Below are positions 1 through 7,204 of a DNA stretch of 64,000 bases, one piece after another (position 1 is the first letter of the stretch; each line of letters begins with the position of its first letter). Origin of the DNA: Phycisphaeraceae bacterium (GTDB lineage Bacteria; Planctomycetota; Phycisphaerae; Phycisphaerales; Phycisphaeraceae); contig JADZCR010000005.1 in the NCBI GenBank assembly GCA_020851465.1, forward strand, positions 285,910 through 349,909, written 5' to 3'. A program made the translations under genes and the position numbers. Under the pieces are notes generated by a model, which saw nothing but the letters and a program-made list of their open reading frames with translations, was not told the DNA's origin and searched no databases.

Positions 1-713
1 TCACGGTGGATCGCATGGTCTTCAAGGTTTTCCGTACGAACCGGAGAAAAAGTACCCAGGCCGACGTGAAGTGTAATGCTGGCGCGACGCACACCAGCAG
101 CATCGATCGCTTTGAGCAGCGATGGGGTGAAATGCAGGCCGGCTGTTGGAGCTGCAACCGACCCTGCATCACGTGCGAAAACCGTGTTATATCGCGTCGC
201 ATCGTCGGGACGTATTTCCTTCTCCCCTTTGGCGCGACGTTCCTGTCGAATGTAGGGAGGCAAAGGTGTGACACCTACGCGCTGCAAGGTTGCAACGGTG
301 TCTTGTGGGCTGCGCAGTCGTGCGCGCCATTCGCCGCCGTCCACGCGATTAACAAGTTCCAGCGAGGTTTCATCATCGAGCGTGATCAGTTCGCCTGGCT
401 GTAAAGTACCTCTAGATTCGAGCATGATGCGCCATAGGCCGTCACTCTCAGCAAGGTATAGCCCCGAAACCTTGCCCCCCGTTGCGGCTCGTATAGCTGT
501 GAAGTATGCGGGCAGTACGCGCGTCTGATTAAACACCATCAAATCACCAGGCTGTGGACTGCCGGGCACCCCAAGCAAGTCACGCACGTAGTGGTGCTCA
601 ATCCGCTGACGCTTGCGATCGACAACCATCAACCTCGCAGCATCGCGCGGTTCCGCCGGCTCAGTTGCGATCCGTCCGGGAGGAAGCTCATAATCTAAAT
701 CATCCACACGCAT
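1..713 (-). CDS. queA: S-adenosylmethionine:tRNA ribosyltransferase-isomerase QueA (3' end cut off by window)
   Basis: QueA transfers and isomerises the ribosyl group of SAM onto 7-aminomethyl-7-deazaguanine in tRNA, the penultimate step of queuosine synthesis in the cytoplasm. The minus-strand frame is open to the window edge and begins with the typical QueA opening (MRVDDLDYELPPGRIA). It continues with the conserved VFNQTRVLPA segment and the TAGLHFTP motif near the cut end. About 237 codons are present of a usual ~345, so the C-terminal third lies outside. The family start fits ATG at 713. An in-frame ATG at 806 would add 31 unconserved residues, and neither start has a clear Shine-Dalgarno. 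A good promoter lies just upstream of 806, so the longer form cannot be excluded. Confidence 0.93.
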   Translation of the reverse strand, partial: MRVDDLDYELPPGRIATEPAEPRDAARLMVVDRKRQRIEHHYVRDLLGVPGSPQPGDLMVFNQTRVLPAYFTAIRAATGGKVSGLYLAESDGLWRIMLESRGTLQPGELITLDDETSLELVNRVDGGEWRARLRSPQDTVATLQRVGVTPLPPYIRQERRAKGEKEIRPDDATRYNTVFARDAGSVAAPTAGLHFTPSLLKAIDAAGVRRASITLHVGLGTFSPVRTENLEDHAIHR

Positions 714-828
714 GGCCGTGTGATCGTAATGGCGGGGTCGAATATCGGCTACGTCACTGTCGCGTGGCGTCACCATCCCGCGCCTACGGAAGTCATCGGT
801 CCTCATCGCGTGACTGCTAAACTCAGAA

Positions 829-856
829 ATATTAAGAGGATAGCAATTCCAATCAA
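829..856 (-). promoter_or_regulatory. Putative sigma70-type promoter of queA
   Basis: Read on the minus strand, a TTGATT -35 box (856-851) is followed after 16 nt by TAATAT (834-829). Transcription would start near 822, so the leader is about 15 nt to the ATG at 806 or about 110 nt to the ATG at 713. Confidence 0.4.
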
Positions 857-1279
857 GGAGGGGTGATTGTGGCCCGCAAATAGCATCAATCCGAGTGATG
901 CGCGTTGACCCGCACGCCAATCTCACGATTACACTGATCCGCCGCAACGAATTCGGCAGGCTGAGATTTGTTGGATCGCCGCGCGGGACCTCTGCCGCGT
1001 CTTCCCATATCTCGGCAGCACACCGCTGTGGTATCGTTCCCTCACCGTTATTCGCGTGTGAAAATAGCGGCCATTTCCGAGATTGGTGTCCCGCACCATT
1101 TCCTTACGACACGCAGCTGCCCGTCGGATTACCGCAACTTCGCGAGGAATCTCCGCCGCCCTATCCGGTCGAGACGATTTATCGCATTCAGCCGCTTCCA
1201 CCGATATCTGAGCAGATTGGTCGCATGGTTGATCTGTACGTGTAACAGCAACTCGTTTTGAATCACTTCGTGCGCTAAC
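857..1279. other. Region without a convincing gene
   Basis: No recognised gene. A plus-strand frame opens with GTG at 895 and runs to 1245 (116 codons). Its second half looks mildly protein-like and proline-rich, but it has no Shine-Dalgarno, no recognisable domain and competing open frames on both strands. It could be a fast-evolving short gene upstream of the small gene at 1280; I leave it uncalled. Confidence 0.4.
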
Positions 1280-1471
1280 ATGGGTATCGATACATCACTT
1301 GACCATCTTGTGACTCGCATCTCATCACTCGATCGTGAGAGGTGTAAAGCAGAACTGCGCAGTCTGGAAGAACTGCGTGTGGACTTTACCGATGAGTATC
1401 TTGATTCTCTTCCGCTCGAAAAACTCCGGCACATCGTGCTGGCAGCGCGGTTACGAATGAGAAAGCGATAA
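1280..1471 (+). CDS. Small conserved-looking charged helical protein (63 aa)
   Basis: I do not recognise a named family. The 63-residue product is rich in Leu, Arg, Asp and Glu with heptad-like spacing, predicts as two or three amphipathic helices, and ends in a basic tail (RLRMRKR). It has no signal peptide, Cys or membrane segment. The gene sits convergently, 12 bp from the end of the secretin-like gene at 1484. The Shine-Dalgarno is weak. The composition is more protein-like than any competing frame here, which is the main reason for calling it. A small regulatory or adaptor protein is possible, but that is a guess. Confidence 0.5.
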   Translation: MGIDTSLDHLVTRISSLDRERCKAELRSLEELRVDFTDEYLDSLPLEKLRHIVLAARLRMRKR

Positions 1472-1483
1472 TCGTTGTGCGGT

Positions 1484-2428
1484 TTACCTGCTTTCCTGTC
1501 CGGAAATTGCTGAGGCTTTGCTATTATCGACGGATGAAATCCCGCGTGACGCCCCGGTAGGTCGGGTGGCGGCGGTATCAGTATCGCGGAGGTAGCGGCG
1601 CGGATTGACGCCAATGGCCTGATCGTTGTCAGCACTCAATCCGATTTGGGAATGTACGTAGAGCGGAGCATTTATCAGCAATTTTCCCTGAAAATATCGG
1701 ATGGAAGCCGAACCGCCGTTGTCCCTCCATACATCAGGCTCGATCGTATCGCGAATGATCTGAGCGATCTCGTCGCCTCGTTGCTCAGGAGTCTTGTCGA
1801 TCAAGCGTTGCGCGGATGAGGAGGTACCGCTGTTGTCATCGAATAGGCTGCGATCGTTGTCGCTTCCACCGCTACGGTCGCGTGAGGAACCACTCTCAAA
1901 TGCTTTGCTGATATTGAAATCAGGGGCGCTGATTTCTCCAGGCGCGTGCAGCAGATCTCTGATGTCGTAGGATCGCATCACAAGCTGTTTGTTTGCATCG
2001 TCTCGTGTCATGATTTCGATATAGGACGAACTGGCCTCGAAGATCAGCGGAAGGTCAGAGGATGTCTGCGTCATGAGCAAGCCGAGAACTTGTCCAGCAG
2101 GTACGTTGTGAAGATCGAGGTTGATCAGAGCATTGGTATCGATGCCTTGCTCCTCTAGTCCATTCCAGTTAACGACAAGCGGTATTCCTGTCGTGTGTGA
2201 CCACCAGATGAAAGCTTCTTTTGCGGGCGCTTCGATTTTTACTTGATCGATGCGGTCAGCGAGTCGTCGCACAATGGGTCGCTGATCCGATGGACCGCTA
2301 CGCACACCGCGGATCTCTTCCGCTGGCTGTGTGGTCGGAGGAGGGGTTTCCGCAAAAATCGATTGCACGTACCCCCCTGACACAAGCAGCCAGATCACAG
2401 CGGCCAATCGTGATATACGAGGAGGCAT
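1484..2428 (-). CDS. Exported protein with secretin-type short domain (STN-like)
   Basis: The 314-residue product starts at ATG 2428, preceded by GGAAAG. It has a clear signal peptide (about residues 1-27, cleavage near IFA/ETPP), so it should be periplasmic. Residues ~60-160 carry a pattern seen in short N-domains of secretins and TonB receptors, with a 'dlhNVPAGQVLGLL' type segment. A 'LVMRSYDIRDLL' segment follows, like the linker preceding N1 domains in planctomycete secretin-like proteins. The rest is low-complexity Ser/Asp-rich sequence plus a short segment with 'FQGKLLINAP', again reminiscent of secretins ('LvV.~t...h..I'). No secretin pore domain follows, so it is at most a soluble relative. 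Function unknown. Confidence 0.6.
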   Translation of the reverse strand: MPPRISRLAAVIWLLVSGGYVQSIFAETPPPTTQPAEEIRGVRSGPSDQRPIVRRLADRIDQVKIEAPAKEAFIWWSHTTGIPLVVNWNGLEEQGIDTNALINLDLHNVPAGQVLGLLMTQTSSDLPLIFEASSSYIEIMTRDDANKQLVMRSYDIRDLLHAPGEISAPDFNISKAFESGSSRDRSGGSDNDRSLFDDNSGTSSSAQRLIDKTPEQRGDEIAQIIRDTIEPDVWRDNGGSASIRYFQGKLLINAPLYVHSQIGLSADNDQAIGVNPRRYLRDTDTAATRPTGASRGISSVDNSKASAISGQESR

Positions 2429-2550
2429 GAGTGACTTTCCAAACTGATATTGCTGACAATCCAACGATATTGTCGGCAGCGTGGTCCACGACTTCAAGAA
2501 ATTTGACGTTTTGTGAATTCGCGGATCTGTCGTCGCAGTTCTGTCGCGGA

Positions 2551-3786
2551 TTAATGAGCAGCCGCCCACGATTTAATGCTTGGAACCACGATTTCCTGCA
2601 TCAGTATTTTGATGCATGCAGCAGTCGGAATTGCCAGCATCATGCCGAAAATTCCGCCGAGAGTACCGCCAATCAAAACCGCTAACAGGATTGAGAGCGG
2701 ATGCAGGTTCGTTGCCTTGCCCTGTACCATGGGTTCGATGACCCAGCCGTCTAGAGATTGCGCAGCGACATAAACGACAGTCGGCCAGATCACCACTAGC
2801 CAGATGCTGAATGGTTGGCCGCCGCTGATACGGTCCACCCACGTCAGTAAGATCGCGGTCGGCCAGGTCACTGCAGCTGCGTATGGAATCAGATTCAGGA
2901 CCATGGCGATAATGCCCAGCAAAAGCCAGAACGGCACGCCGGCGATCGCCCAACCGATGGTAAGCACGGTTCCGAGTATGAGCGATTGGAGAAGCCTTCC
3001 ACGAATAAATCCTGACACAGACTTATCCATCTTGGTGAGAATATCGAGAGTACGCTCACGATTAGAAGCGGGGATGAATTGTTTGAACCACTGCACGATA
3101 CCTTCGAACTGCCAACTGAACATAAAAAACGAAAACAATACAAGCACTACCGCGATCAGAAGGTATGTCATCAGACCAAACGTCGAAATGATGAGGCTGA
3201 TACCGAGGTTCAGTGATTTGGAAAGCACTCCCATAATCTGTGGCCACTGGAAGGGGAGAGCTGCTGGCATCGTTGTAACCGTGGGCTGCGGTGCGGGCTG
3301 CGTTGCTTGAGTTGCCGCAACCTCGAAAGCATCGGACAGGGTGGAAGCGGGCTGCGTATGTGCTACCCCGCCGGTCATTTCCTGTGCCCGTCGCTGTAAT
3401 TCTTCAATCCAATGTCCGATGTGTTGACTCGCACTGGCAACGTAGATGTCGAACTTGCTGAAAAGTCTTGCAATCTGATCCACCAGCAGCGGGCCCAGAT
3501 AGGCCAACAGTGCGGTGATTGCTCCCAACAAGATGATGAGAATGATCCCTGCGGTAATTGGTCGTGGAATGCGGGCCCGACGATGGACCCAGGTGATGAG
3601 CGGATTGAAAGCATACGCAAGGGCAAGCCCCATGAGAGCTGGCACCGTAATCGCTCGTGCGTGATAGCCCACATCAAGCACCAAGAAGACGACTGCGATA
3701 ATCAGGAGATCACGTACCCAGCGGATTTGCCAGAGATGTCGGTCGCTGGTTCGCGTCTTCGATGGAGAGGTAGAGGATGGTTCCAT
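2551..3786 (-). CDS. AI-2E family transporter (PF01594-type permease)
   Basis: A polytopic inner-membrane protein of about 411 residues with the layout of the AI-2E/PerM family: two N-terminal helices (around residues 25-75), a third at ~80-105, a hydrophilic central loop, and four to five C-terminal helices with the family glycines and prolines. Family members include the TqsA autoinducer exporter and Na+/H+ antiporters, so the substrate cannot be read from sequence. The central loop carries an unusual Thr/Ala/Pro-rich insert. ATG 3786 is preferred over an in-frame GTG at 3810. The gene reads toward the secretin-like gene 122 bp downstream on the same strand. Confidence 0.85.
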   Translation of the reverse strand: MEPSSTSPSKTRTSDRHLWQIRWVRDLLIIAVVFLVLDVGYHARAITVPALMGLALAYAFNPLITWVHRRARIPRPITAGIILIILLGAITALLAYLGPLLVDQIARLFSKFDIYVASASQHIGHWIEELQRRAQEMTGGVAHTQPASTLSDAFEVAATQATQPAPQPTVTTMPAALPFQWPQIMGVLSKSLNLGISLIISTFGLMTYLLIAVVLVLFSFFMFSWQFEGIVQWFKQFIPASNRERTLDILTKMDKSVSGFIRGRLLQSLILGTVLTIGWAIAGVPFWLLLGIIAMVLNLIPYAAAVTWPTAILLTWVDRISGGQPFSIWLVVIWPTVVYVAAQSLDGWVIEPMVQGKATNLHPLSILLAVLIGGTLGGIFGMMLAIPTAACIKILMQEIVVPSIKSWAAAH

Positions 3787-3944
3787 GCAGGAAGGCTCTT
3801 GGTAATTCACGAGGTTAACACATCCGGCGTTTACCCCCGTGATTATGGGCTATTTAATATAGAAAAATACCTGATCGCCAATGCTTCCGAATTGGGCCGA
3901 TTTAACTTGAACCGATAGTCTCTGATGATCGAGCGTCAATCGGG

Positions 3945-5000
3945 TTACTTTTTGCTGTTACGGCGCTTGAGCCTCATTGCGGTTGGAATCCGCGCCAGTC
4001 TCGACCAAAGCGACACGCGGTGTGATGTACACAAGGTTACTGTTGGATCAAAGTTTGATAATTCAAATCGTTCGAGTTGTGCGAAGATGCTGTCGCCGAA
4101 GATCGCCGCTGCCCTGTTGCCCGAAGGCGGGAGCGACTTGAGCCAGCCCGTACCGCCGTGGTAAAGGGTTCGGATTCGTTCGCATTGTTGCTTCATCAGT
4201 GAGGACCAGCACTGCGCGAGCTGTCCGTTATCAAGCTGCACCTTCGAGAGGTTTGACTGTTCCTGCGGCGTGAAGAGAGCATCGAGATCCGACTCCGTGA
4301 GATTGTGTCGAATCAGATCTTCGAGAGGAAGAATAAGTCGGCCTTGCTTCCAATAGGTTGACGTATAAGGCAACCTCGCAGCAAAGTGCAATGCCGTCGC
4401 CCACGCTGACAGTTGCGCTGCTTCCGTACCCGTCAGAGGTTCGGGTTTAGCGCGAAGAACCAAAAATGCCAGCGCAGCTTCAGACTCCGCAAACGGAGTA
4501 ATGGACAGTCGTAGTCGATTCCATGTTGCAAAGCGGCGCGTCTCGAGAAAGGATGAGAGACCATTGACAATGCGATCAAAGTATTCACGAGGCAGATCGT
4601 ATTCCGCAGCGATGGTGCTAAATCCGTCCAGTTCCGGTTTGCCGCTCACCTGACCCGAATAGAGAAAATCTAGGACCGCTGCGCAGACGGCTCTCCGGCG
4701 TTCGGGGGATTCTCCGCCACAGCTCTCGCATCCTCCTGTTGCCGTCTCACCCATCGCCAGTCGTTTTGTGCAGTGGTTGTCGGGTTCCTCATTTGTACAA
4801 GGCTTCCCGTGCTCTTTGGCATGCGGATCCACAATTTCTACGAGTTGCCGCAAAACCGCACGGATAACCATGATTGCTGCACGGTCTTTGGAGGGCAGAA
4901 AGTGTGTTGCAAAAAACAAGTCCGCTGCCTGTGTACGGCAAGCCTCCCGCGCAGCGAGATACTGAGTTCGGTTGATGAATGCAGATCCGGTTGTTGTCAC
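3945..5000 (-). CDS. Squalene/phytoene synthase-family protein with lost Asp motifs
   Basis: Residues ~25-60 and 150-230 of this 351-residue protein align by eye with trans-prenyl head-to-head synthases: an FFATHFLP opening, then a helix with RQLVEIVD where active enzymes have the first DDxxD motif, then ALHFAARLP and QGRLILPLEDL. The first motif reads VEIVD (positions 54-58). In the second (212-220) all acidic residues are replaced by Tyr/Thr, so prenyl-diphosphate/Mg binding is probably lost. Residues ~62-100 form an extra Cys-containing insert (C68, C77, C91, C94) not expected in the family. The gene is alone on its strand, with no carotenoid or hopanoid genes next to it. Most likely a non-catalytic homologue. 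Confidence 0.7.
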   Translation of the reverse strand: MTTTGSAFINRTQYLAAREACRTQAADLFFATHFLPSKDRAAIMVIRAVLRQLVEIVDPHAKEHGKPCTNEEPDNHCTKRLAMGETATGGCESCGGESPERRRAVCAAVLDFLYSGQVSGKPELDGFSTIAAEYDLPREYFDRIVNGLSSFLETRRFATWNRLRLSITPFAESEAALAFLVLRAKPEPLTGTEAAQLSAWATALHFAARLPYTSTYWKQGRLILPLEDLIRHNLTESDLDALFTPQEQSNLSKVQLDNGQLAQCWSSLMKQQCERIRTLYHGGTGWLKSLPPSGNRAAAIFGDSIFAQLERFELSNFDPTVTLCTSHRVSLWSRLARIPTAMRLKRRNSKK

Positions 5001-5052
5001 ATTATGATTTTACGGGTTTGTAAGGAGAAGGACACGGAGCGAGCTGTGTGCT

Positions 5053-5079
5053 TTGATCCAACCGGTGTGCCGCTACAAT
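5053..5079 (+). promoter_or_regulatory. Putative promoter of the M16 gene, compatible with a leaderless mRNA
   Basis: TTGATC (5053-5058) and TACAAT (5074-5079) are separated by 15 nt. The -10 box ends only 6 nt before the ATG at 5086 and there is no Shine-Dalgarno, so transcription should start at or next to the start codon. Confidence 0.45.
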
Positions 5080-5085
5080 CCCGCC

Positions 5086-6336
5086 ATGACTTCGATATTT
5101 ATGCATCGCTTCGATAATGGGCTATGGCTCCTCGCTGAGCCGGTACCGGGTGCGCAGTCGCTGGCGATGTCACTGTTGACTCCAGCGGGGTTATCCCGCG
5201 AGCCTCAGGAGCGACAAGGCGTCGCGCCTTTGCTGGCGGAGATGATTAACCGCGGCGCAGGTGACCTTGATGCCCGCGCCCACAACGATGCCCTTGACTA
5301 TCTGGGTATCAATCGAGGCACCAGCGTTGAGACGCATCACCTCAACATCTCCGCCACGATGATTGGCTCTCAGGCTAGTCGAGCATTACCGCTGCTCTTT
5401 GATATGGTCCTTCGTCCGATGCTTGCCGAGTCGGCACTCGAACCCAGTCGAGATCTGGCGTTGCAGTCACTCGATGCGCTTGATGATGAACCACAACAAA
5501 AAGTATTCATTGAACTGCGGCATCGCCACTACGGCGAACCTTTCGGTCGTTCACCTCTTGGAAAACGAGAGGATATTGAAAAAGTATCCATTGGTGATGT
5601 GTGTTCATACGCAAAGACAGCCTTTGTGCCGAGCGGATCCATTCTCGGCTTTGCCGGTAAGTTTGACTGGAATGAATTAAAGGATCAGGTTGGAGATCTT
5701 ACCGCTGGCTGGAAGGGCAGCATCGAACCATACGATACTCCATCACGCGGAGCACGCGGTTACACCCATCAGACCGCAGATACCACGCAAGTACATATCG
5801 GCTTGGCGTATGACGCACTGCCGGAAACCGCAGAGAACAGTATTTATCAGCGTGCCGCAATAGCGGTTCTCAGCGGCGGTATGAGTGGTCGTCTATTCAC
5901 CGAGGTGCGTGAGAAGAGGGGACTCTGTTACTCGGTCTATGCGTCCTATACGGCTGGGAAGACGCGCGGTTCCGTGTTCAGCTATGCGGGAACCACTGCG
6001 CCGCGGGCACAGGAAACACTCGATGTCCTGACGGGCGAGATACGCAGATTGGCGGACGGCATCAAGGAAGACGAATTCACCCGTGCCATCGTCGGCATGA
6101 AATCCCGTTTGGTCATGCAGGGAGAATCGACCCATTCCCGCGCGCATGCGATTGCGTTTGATCAGTACCTTTTTGGCCGGCCACGGTCACTGGATGAATT
6201 ATCAAAGCGTGTGGATGCAGTGAAATTGGCGGACGTCAACAAGTTCGTTCTGGAAAACCCACCGCCGCCGATGACGCTTGTCACAATTGGTCCAAGTGCT
6301 CTCGAATGGAAGTTAGGTTGTGAACGGAAGTCGTAA
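5086..6336 (+). CDS. M16 peptidase-family protein lacking the zinc motif
   Basis: A 416-residue insulinase/mitochondrial-processing-peptidase-like protein with two M16 half-domains. The N-terminal half has the family fold signature (FDNGLWLLAEP at the start and GVAPLLAEMINRG at 45-57). Where active enzymes have HxxEH it has P48, A51 and E52, so zinc cannot be bound. The C-terminal half has the usual SGRLFTEVREKRGLCYSVYAS signature with the Arg/Tyr pair. This matches the non-catalytic B-type partner of two-subunit bacterial M16 proteases, but no catalytic partner is adjacent, so it may pair with one encoded elsewhere. ATG 5086 is chosen over an upstream TTG at 5053 by homology. No signal peptide is seen. 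Confidence 0.88.
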   Translation: MTSIFMHRFDNGLWLLAEPVPGAQSLAMSLLTPAGLSREPQERQGVAPLLAEMINRGAGDLDARAHNDALDYLGINRGTSVETHHLNISATMIGSQASRALPLLFDMVLRPMLAESALEPSRDLALQSLDALDDEPQQKVFIELRHRHYGEPFGRSPLGKREDIEKVSIGDVCSYAKTAFVPSGSILGFAGKFDWNELKDQVGDLTAGWKGSIEPYDTPSRGARGYTHQTADTTQVHIGLAYDALPETAENSIYQRAAIAVLSGGMSGRLFTEVREKRGLCYSVYASYTAGKTRGSVFSYAGTTAPRAQETLDVLTGEIRRLADGIKEDEFTRAIVGMKSRLVMQGESTHSRAHAIAFDQYLFGRPRSLDELSKRVDAVKLADVNKFVLENPPPPMTLVTIGPSALEWKLGCERKS

Positions 6337-6439
6337 TCTGTGGTCAAAATTGGGATCTGATCTACGTTCTACGTTTTCGCCTTGATCAGGGATATTTGAT
6401 TTTCCAGCTGTCGTGCACCTGATCATCATGGGGCCTTGT

Positions 6440-7072
6440 ATGCGGTTGCTGATTACAGCCGGACCAACCCGCGAACCCATCGATGCGGTACGGTTCATTT
6501 CGAACCGATCGAGTGGGCGTGTTGGTATTTCGCTCACCAAATCTGCGAGCGAGGCAGGTCACGAGGTGATGTTGTTATTGGGGCCTGGTCCTGCGACTCC
6601 GGCGCTTGGTCCGCAAGTGAAAGTTCACCGCTTTGAAACGTCTGCAGAATTAAAGCAACTGCTTGAAGCGCACTGGCGTGATCATGATGTGCTCGTAATG
6701 GCTGCTGCCGTCGCCGACTATCGACCGTTAATCGTTCATGAAGGCAAACTTCCTCGCACGACGGCCGGCACGTTGACGATCGAACTCCAGCCAACACCTG
6801 ATATCGTGGCACTGATGGCCGCATCAAAGCGAGTTCATCAGCGCGTGATTTCGTTTGCACTTGAAGAACCTGCGAATCTTGAAGCCCGTGCGATTGAAAA
6901 AATGAAACGCAAAGGTGTAGATGCAATCGTCGCCAATCCGCTTGAGACCATGAATGCCCATTCCATCTCACCCGTCTGGCTCGCCTGTGACGGCAGCCGT
7001 GATGCAGGTGGAAGAATGAGCAAGGACGAATTTGCTCGGTGGCTTTTAGAAAAGATCAATACACTGCTTTAG
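6440..7072 (+). CDS. coaB: Phosphopantothenate--cysteine ligase, stand-alone CoaB
   Basis: CoaB condenses 4'-phosphopantothenate with cysteine in coenzyme A synthesis, activating the substrate with a nucleotide. The 210-residue product is the CoaB half only. It opens with LLITAGPTREPIDAVRFISN, with conserved Asn22, followed by SSGRVG, the MAAAVADYRP segment, a basic 'GKLPR' stretch and PTPDI. It ends with a conserved VANPL segment. There is no N-terminal flavin CoaC domain, so the decarboxylase must be encoded elsewhere. A GGGG run 6-9 nt upstream of ATG 6440 can serve as Shine-Dalgarno; in-frame ATG codons at 6413 and 6428 are less likely. It follows the M16 gene by about 100 bp. Confidence 0.9.
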   Translation: MRLLITAGPTREPIDAVRFISNRSSGRVGISLTKSASEAGHEVMLLLGPGPATPALGPQVKVHRFETSAELKQLLEAHWRDHDVLVMAAAVADYRPLIVHEGKLPRTTAGTLTIELQPTPDIVALMAASKRVHQRVISFALEEPANLEARAIEKMKRKGVDAIVANPLETMNAHSISPVWLACDGSRDAGGRMSKDEFARWLLEKINTLL

Positions 7073-7204
7073 TGAATACCCTCAAGTATGAAATATCCAG
7101 CAGTGTCGAAAGCAGATAACCAGCCGATCATTCAAATGCCCTCCATAGCTTGCTGATTTTAATATTGGCACTTGCACAGAATCAGACATATTCAGGAATC
7201 CAAG

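Noticed and set aside
1129..1635. 168-codon minus-strand frame overlapping the small gene at 1280
   Set aside because: It runs across the end of the secretin-like gene in another frame and is Ser/Arg-rich without domain, typical of a shadow frame.
3945..5000. Calling this gene an active phytoene or squalene synthase
   Set aside because: The Asp-rich substrate motifs are not intact, and no carotenoid or hopanoid genes are adjacent.
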